Positions 38,601-42,612 of a stretch of DNA of 42,612 bases are shown in pieces. How positions within the stretch are numbered: position 1 is the first letter of the stretch; each line of letters starts with the position of its first letter. This stretch comes from Apostichopus californicus (taxonomy: Eukaryota > Echinodermata > Holothuroidea > Aspidochirotida > Stichopodidae). The notes under the pieces were generated by a model, which worked only from the letters and a program-made list of their open reading frames with translations, was not told the origin of the DNA and did no database searches. Both the position numbers and the translations under genes were made by a program. The stretch is from positions 1-42,612 of the forward strand of contig JAIPMN010002512.1 of the NCBI GenBank assembly GCA_020650975.1, written 5' to 3'.

Positions 38601-40812
38601 AAGGTCCTGTTACGAACTTCAATATTTGCATAACCCCTGTTACAGAACAAAATACTTTGTAAGATGTAAAAAAGCAAAAATTCTAAGTATATGATGATGG
38701 TTGGATGAAGACTTGCCTCAAGTCTCTTTTTTCCTAACTGGAACAAGATTTTTTCTTCATTTTATCTTAATTAGCTTTTTACCTAATAGAATAAGCAGAG
38801 AAGATTGCCTTGAAAAATTTTCTTTTTCTCCAAGTCATATTCTTTACCTCATATCAGACTTCATATCGTCGAGTAACCATCGAGTAATATCTTGAATGTT
38901 TTCGTGTTACAGTAATGAATTCACGTTCGATATCAAAACTCTGATAACATTCTTTGTCGTACTATTTCTCTGCGCAGATTCACAGAGTGGGACCACAACA
39001 TCAAGCCGGCAGCGACAGTTTATTAACAATCTTAGCATTCCTCAAGATGAGAGAGGTAAATTCCCATATATCTGAAGCAGCTTAAAGTGCTGTTTGTAAT
39101 GAATATGTCGTACTATATTATTCAGTTTTGTACAACAGCTCTGGGGGGAGGGGGGTATGAATTTTCTTCATCAAATACCCCAAAACACATTTCTGGTCTG
39201 CGTACAAAGCTGCTATGCACGTTTTGCTTCTGTGTTACAACTTAGCCGTTTTGCAAAGGATTTTGCTATTGAATACCTGATGTAAGTGTCATTGATATGT
39301 ATAGGTATTGTAATGTAACTGCTTGTTGCATACAAATCCATTCATTGGTACAGACTGAATGCATGGTTTCTTGCATATGATAGTGCAGTAAAAAAGTATT
39401 GTCAGTTCTTCTTTCCAAATGAAATAGCAATCATGAAAGGGACTATGAAGTAAAAGAGAAAAGGCTTCTTTTTTAATTGGTACTAGAATTCACCGAAAGA
39501 TGCCTTGATTCAGTTTATGTAACCATGGAAACCAAATGGTCGGGATGAATTGTCAGAAATAACTATCAAGTGAAGGAGAAAAGGCTTCATTTAATGGTTT
39601 AGAGAATTCACTGCACAGGGATGGCTTGCTCAGTTTTTGTAACCAAGGAAACAAAATGCTATGCAAATAGATGTTACACAACAGTCAAAAGAAATGCTAA
39701 AAAGTATGTTGTTGATATTTGAAAATTTTGTGGCCATTTTAGCACATCTAGCAGTATTTTTGTGATAATGTAGTCTCTTTTAATCTGCGCTGAGTACACT
39801 ATGACATTTAAGAGTGTTTTTTTTTATTTTAGTTTTGCAGCTAAAACTATATATAAGTTATAATAGGTCTAGCATATAGATGAGATCCCTAAAATGAAGT
39901 AGCTAGGTGTCACAGAACAGTCAAAAATATTTGTAACTGGTTTTTAGTGTTGATGACTAAGCACTTCTACTCTACATTTTCAAAGACGGAATGATAATCA
40001 TGCACAAAACTGGCTTCCCCCAAACTGGAATTATATTTCTGGTTCTATCCTCAACTTATACCACTAACACAGCTGGGTCAAGCTGAGTTGTGACAAATTC
40101 TGGGTAGATACAGGCAAAGAATTTATCTTAAAAGAAATGTTATTTCTAGTAGAGCAATATGGCAGATGAATAGCATAATATTGCATCCAAGAGCAATCTA
40201 CGGTTTTCCAATCTGAAATGACTTCCTAAATTGAAAAGATTCCAACTTTGAGTTAAATGTTGAATTGGAAGCCACCCAACGTGTAAGTTGTAATCCATCA
40301 GCCCTTGCGGGTTTCTCCCACATTTCAAGTGGCTTAAGCGTCGTAAAACTAAACTGCTGATTATTGTTATTATTATTATTATTATTATATGTTAGAGATT
40401 TTTGTAGCGTAACTGTTGGCAATGGCAAAAGATGGTCAATTTAAAATTTAGTAAAGGGTTTTGATCAGTACAAAATATTACTAACTGTGACGCAACAGAG
40501 GTGATATCTAATTAAATTGCTTGCTAGAATTGAATTGCTAGAGTATGTGAAGAGTTCCTTAAGAAACCATGGACGTGTAAGGCTCTATGCTGATCAGTTG
40601 CTGTGTATAAACATTAAGAAAATGGAAGTTTTGTGGGTTGTTCTCAGATTTATTCTCCCATTACGATTCTTCCCTTTGTCCCTCAGAGCTACTTCGAGGA
40701 CAATATCGACGATGATAAATACTGTGGACATCTCTATGGGTTAGGATCAGCTTACATCAACAACGGAACAACGTACGGCGAGGAAGGTGCCCCACAGACC
40801 ACGACGACGTAG
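35565..40812 (+). CDS. CNOT7: CNOT7/CNOT8, CCR4-NOT deadenylase (CAF1/POP2)
   Basis: Exons 35565-35687, 36550-36743, 37159-37320, 38084-38261, 38978-39055 and 40687-40812; phases agree and give 286 residues, against 285 in human CNOT7. The DEDDh RNase site is intact: D42 and E44 (AMDTEFPG), D163 (SGYDFSYL), H227 and D232 (GPQHQAGSDSLL). The conserved YLMKSCKDLKGGLQEVA and KYCGHLYGLGS are present. The enzyme removes poly(A) tails in the cytoplasm as part of CCR4-NOT and binds the CNOT1 scaffold and BTG/TOB proteins. The N-terminus MQQTMPMQTNEPVI and the C-terminus GEEGAPQTTTT are lineage-specific. The vertebrate duplication into CNOT7 and CNOT8 came later, so this is probably the single co-orthologue. 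Confidence 0.97.
36550..36743 (+). CDS. CNOT7: CNOT7 exon 2: DTEFPG catalytic motif
   Basis: Acceptor TTTCAACTCAG, donor GCA|GTGAGT; phase 0 to 2. It encodes DTEFPGVVAKPLGEFRT and RCNVDLLKIIQLGLTF. Confidence 0.97.
37159..37320 (+). CDS. CNOT7: CNOT7 exon 3
   Basis: Acceptor TTTACTTGCAG; the split codon gives His (FNLHEDMYAHDSIELL). Donor ATAG|GTATTT, phase 2. It encodes TSGIQFKKHDEQGID and FAELLMTSGVILND. Confidence 0.96.
38084..38261 (+). CDS. CNOT7: CNOT7 exon 4: third Asp of the DEDD site
   Basis: Acceptor TTTATACAACAG, donor ACAG|GTTGGT; phase 2 to 0. It encodes SGYDFSYLLKALTATNLP and YLMKSCKDLKGGLQEVADIL. Confidence 0.96.
38978..39055 (+). CDS. CNOT7: CNOT7 exon 5: last Asp of the DEDD site
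   Basis: Acceptor TTTCTCTGCGCAG, donor GAGAG|GTAAAT; phase 0, 26 codons. It encodes HRVGPQHQAGSDSLLTILAF. Confidence 0.96.
39442..39660. repeat. Tandem duplication, 120-bp period
   Basis: ACTATGAAGTAAAAGAGAAA at 39442 and ACTATCAAGTGAAGGAGAAA at 39562 start two diverged copies; both go on with AAGGCTTC, GAATTCAC, a GATGCCTTG/GATGGCTTG block, CAGTTT.TGTAACCA.GGAAAC and AAATG. Confidence 0.88.
40361..40388. repeat. (TTA)n microsatellite
   Basis: TTATTG followed by seven or so TTA triplets in a CNOT7 intron. Confidence 0.9.
40687..40812 (+). CDS. CNOT7: CNOT7 exon 6: C-terminus
   Basis: Acceptor TTTGTCCCTCAG; phase 0. It encodes SYFEDNIDDDKYCGHLYGLG, then an Asn/Gly/Glu-rich tail ending in four Thr and TAG (40810-40812). 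A 12-C run follows seven bases after the stop. Confidence 0.95.
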   Translation, partial: SYFEDNIDDDKYCGHLYGLGSAYINNGTTYGEEGAPQTTTT

Positions 40813-41870
40813 CCCAGGCCCCCCCCCCCCAACCCATCACATCGGGGTCCATTTGTATCACCAGTAGCTAAGCAGTTGTACATTTCATATTTGTAGATTT
40901 TAGCCAGATTCCAGTACAGAGGAAGAGAAAAGAAGCGGGGAGTGGCTATCTTTTTAATGGTTCAAGGTCTAAAGGCTAGCGGTCGTAACATGAACTAACT
41001 CAGGTCTTTACGTGTGGTCGATGTTGTACTATTGTTATTTCCATTCAAACGTTTTTATTCTGATATAATCCTAACAAGGTAGTCAAAAAAAAACAACATC
41101 TCATGAAAAATTCTGTCATTTGTAGGCAAAATTTTGAATCAGGGCGCCGGCCAGGTTGATAAGAGTTGTCGAAAACATAGGCACGAGGTACCTAATAGCT
41201 TTTCAAAATTTCTTTAAGAAAAAAAACAAGAATTCTACCTCTTTTCCAGACAGCTGATCAAGTGAAGAGAATCTTGTTCACTCAGAAATACAACTATGTG
41301 TCTTCGACCTTTCGGCTGCAATCTCTACCATATCGAAAAAGGGCTTTTCTTTTAGCGAAAAGTTAGCCTATATCAGATAGAATCTGCTAGATACAATCTG
41401 CTAAATTGTCTGTTATCTCGTACTCTGAGTATTTATGCATCAAGGCTTTCCGTATGTTTGGATCTGCCTTGGGCTAGTGAGCTTTGTGTCGTCGTCGTAG
41501 TAACTGTTGTTTAAACTGAAATGATTTATTTTATGTCAGGCAGCACTTCTGGGCATCTCCTGGTCTCATGCCTGTTACTAATTATTCACAGCAATCGCAT
41601 AAAGAACTATGAATTCTGCGGCTGCTTCTATACAGTGGATTATTTTTAAAAGACCATATGAATTAGTTTTTAGATTTGGCATGTGCAATGCTAGAATCTT
41701 ATTGAATCAAATTCATGTGTTTTTTCTTCTTCATCATTTTTTTTTTTTTCAATTTTGTACATTTCTATGATTTTAGTCTTCTTCTATAGCTTTACCTTTA
41801 ATCTTTTTTTCTCTATCTTTACACTTGAGCTTCTCGCTTTTCCTTTCAGTAAATAATAAAACATGGTTTG
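40813..41870 (+). other. CNOT7: Probable CNOT7 3' UTR
   Basis: No coding signal. An AATAAA at 41855-41860 is the best polyadenylation signal after the stop and would give a UTR of about 1.05 kb. Long T-rich tracts precede it. Confidence 0.5.
41855..41860 (+). promoter_or_regulatory. CNOT7: Candidate CNOT7 polyadenylation signal
   Basis: A canonical AATAAA in AAATAATAAAACATGG, preceded by a T/C-rich stretch. No transcript evidence. Confidence 0.45.
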
Positions 41871-42612
41871 AATTAGTGACACGAAATGGTTCTGAAATGT
41901 GAAACGGTAAGCTGTATTCGTCGATTTAGCCTTGTTTTATAAAGCTTACCTTTTTAATGCTTTCAATCATAGAAAGATAGTAATGGTGTCATAATACAGC
42001 CTCTTTAGTTAGAGTCTCAAAAATCTACCCATAACCACCCCCCCCCCCTCCCTCTCCCAAACTCTATAAGAACTTATTTTAGCAAATTAACTTTTGATAA
42101 CGGTCACAAACATTGGTTCCTTTATTCTTGTTATTAACTTCAACATGGCTTGTGGGCTGAAGTTTATGGTAATATTTCTGTACAGTAGAATCTCAAACAA
42201 AACTGACTTTCATCTTACCATCTTTTTGGGATTACATTTACGTAACGGGATCTTCCAATCCTTTTATCGTAGGCCCCAGAACATCAAAGCGCTTAATTTG
42301 TAATAATCGGAATACCAGGACACTTCTAAAAGTCATATCAAACCTTTGTGAAGTTTTTGTAGTAATCAGAAAAATTCCTGTTCCCACAAAACCAGTAATA
42401 TTTCTTCAGTTTTTTAATTTTTTTGACAAAACTGATCTATAATTTACACTGTTGATTGGCCAACATAGAATATTGAAGATTACACCAGGATTCAAACGCT
42501 CTGTATATAAAAAACAGGATGGTACACTTTTCACATAGTTTATTCTTTTAGTGAGTAAAAAGTGAACATAGCCCGGTGAACTAAGATCATAATCTAGAAT
42601 AGTATCGTGTAT
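41871..42612. other. Intergenic, nothing recognised
   Basis: AT-rich, with an 11-C run at 42038-42048. No exon, RNA gene or element seen. Confidence 0.5.

Larger units (their letters stand above)
39056..40686 (+). other. Intron between CNOT7 exons 5 and 6
   Basis: 1.63 kb with no exon recognised. It holds the 120-bp tandem duplication (39442-39660) and a TTA/TAT triplet run (40361-40388). Confidence 0.6.

Overview
The window is animal nuclear DNA: AT-rich, intron-dense, with GT..AG introns of roughly 0.4-2.5 kb. It carries four protein genes that I could assemble exon by exon with consistent splice phases. The proteins and their closest recognisable relatives, together with the repeat types, suggest a marine invertebrate deuterostome, most likely an echinoderm such as a sea cucumber. 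The phylum is inference; the sequence alone does not prove it.

Layout. (1) 2118-19817, + strand: 17 exons (first exon or exons missing at the left) encoding a single-pass membrane protein of NIDO, E-set/IPT, AMOP, VWD, sushi, transmembrane and a long cytoplasmic tail. This is the architecture of insect Mesh (septate junction) and close to vertebrate SUSD2. (2) 20730-21784: a 1,055-bp deletion derivative of a PIF/Harbinger-type DNA transposon with 38-bp inverted ends and TTA target duplication. (3) 21788-25099: gene-poor, with a Penelope-like hammerhead motif, a palindromic MITE and a GTAGCTAC-rich repeat field. (4) 29281-25100, - strand: complete MITD1 (250 aa; MIT plus phospholipase-D-like domain, an ESCRT-III/abscission protein), with a G-rich minisatellite and a tRNA-headed SINE in its introns. 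(5) 33254-32261, - strand: complete GEMIN8 (226 aa; SMN complex). (6) 35565-40812, + strand: complete CNOT7/8 deadenylase (286 aa; CCR4-NOT), head to head with GEMIN8 and probably sharing a promoter around 33.6-33.9 kb.

The genes do not form one pathway: a junctional membrane protein, a membrane-scission factor, an snRNP assembly factor and an mRNA deadenylase. The GEMIN8/CNOT7 pair is a housekeeping divergent pair. The more unusual content is in the non-coding part: five mobile-element remnants of different classes, four minisatellites (one whose hairpin spacer is flipped in one unit), many long G/C homopolymers, and an altered autoproteolysis-type motif (GEPH rather than GDPH) in the VWD domain of the mesh-like protein. 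I found no prokaryotic operon, CRISPR array or wholly new coding system.
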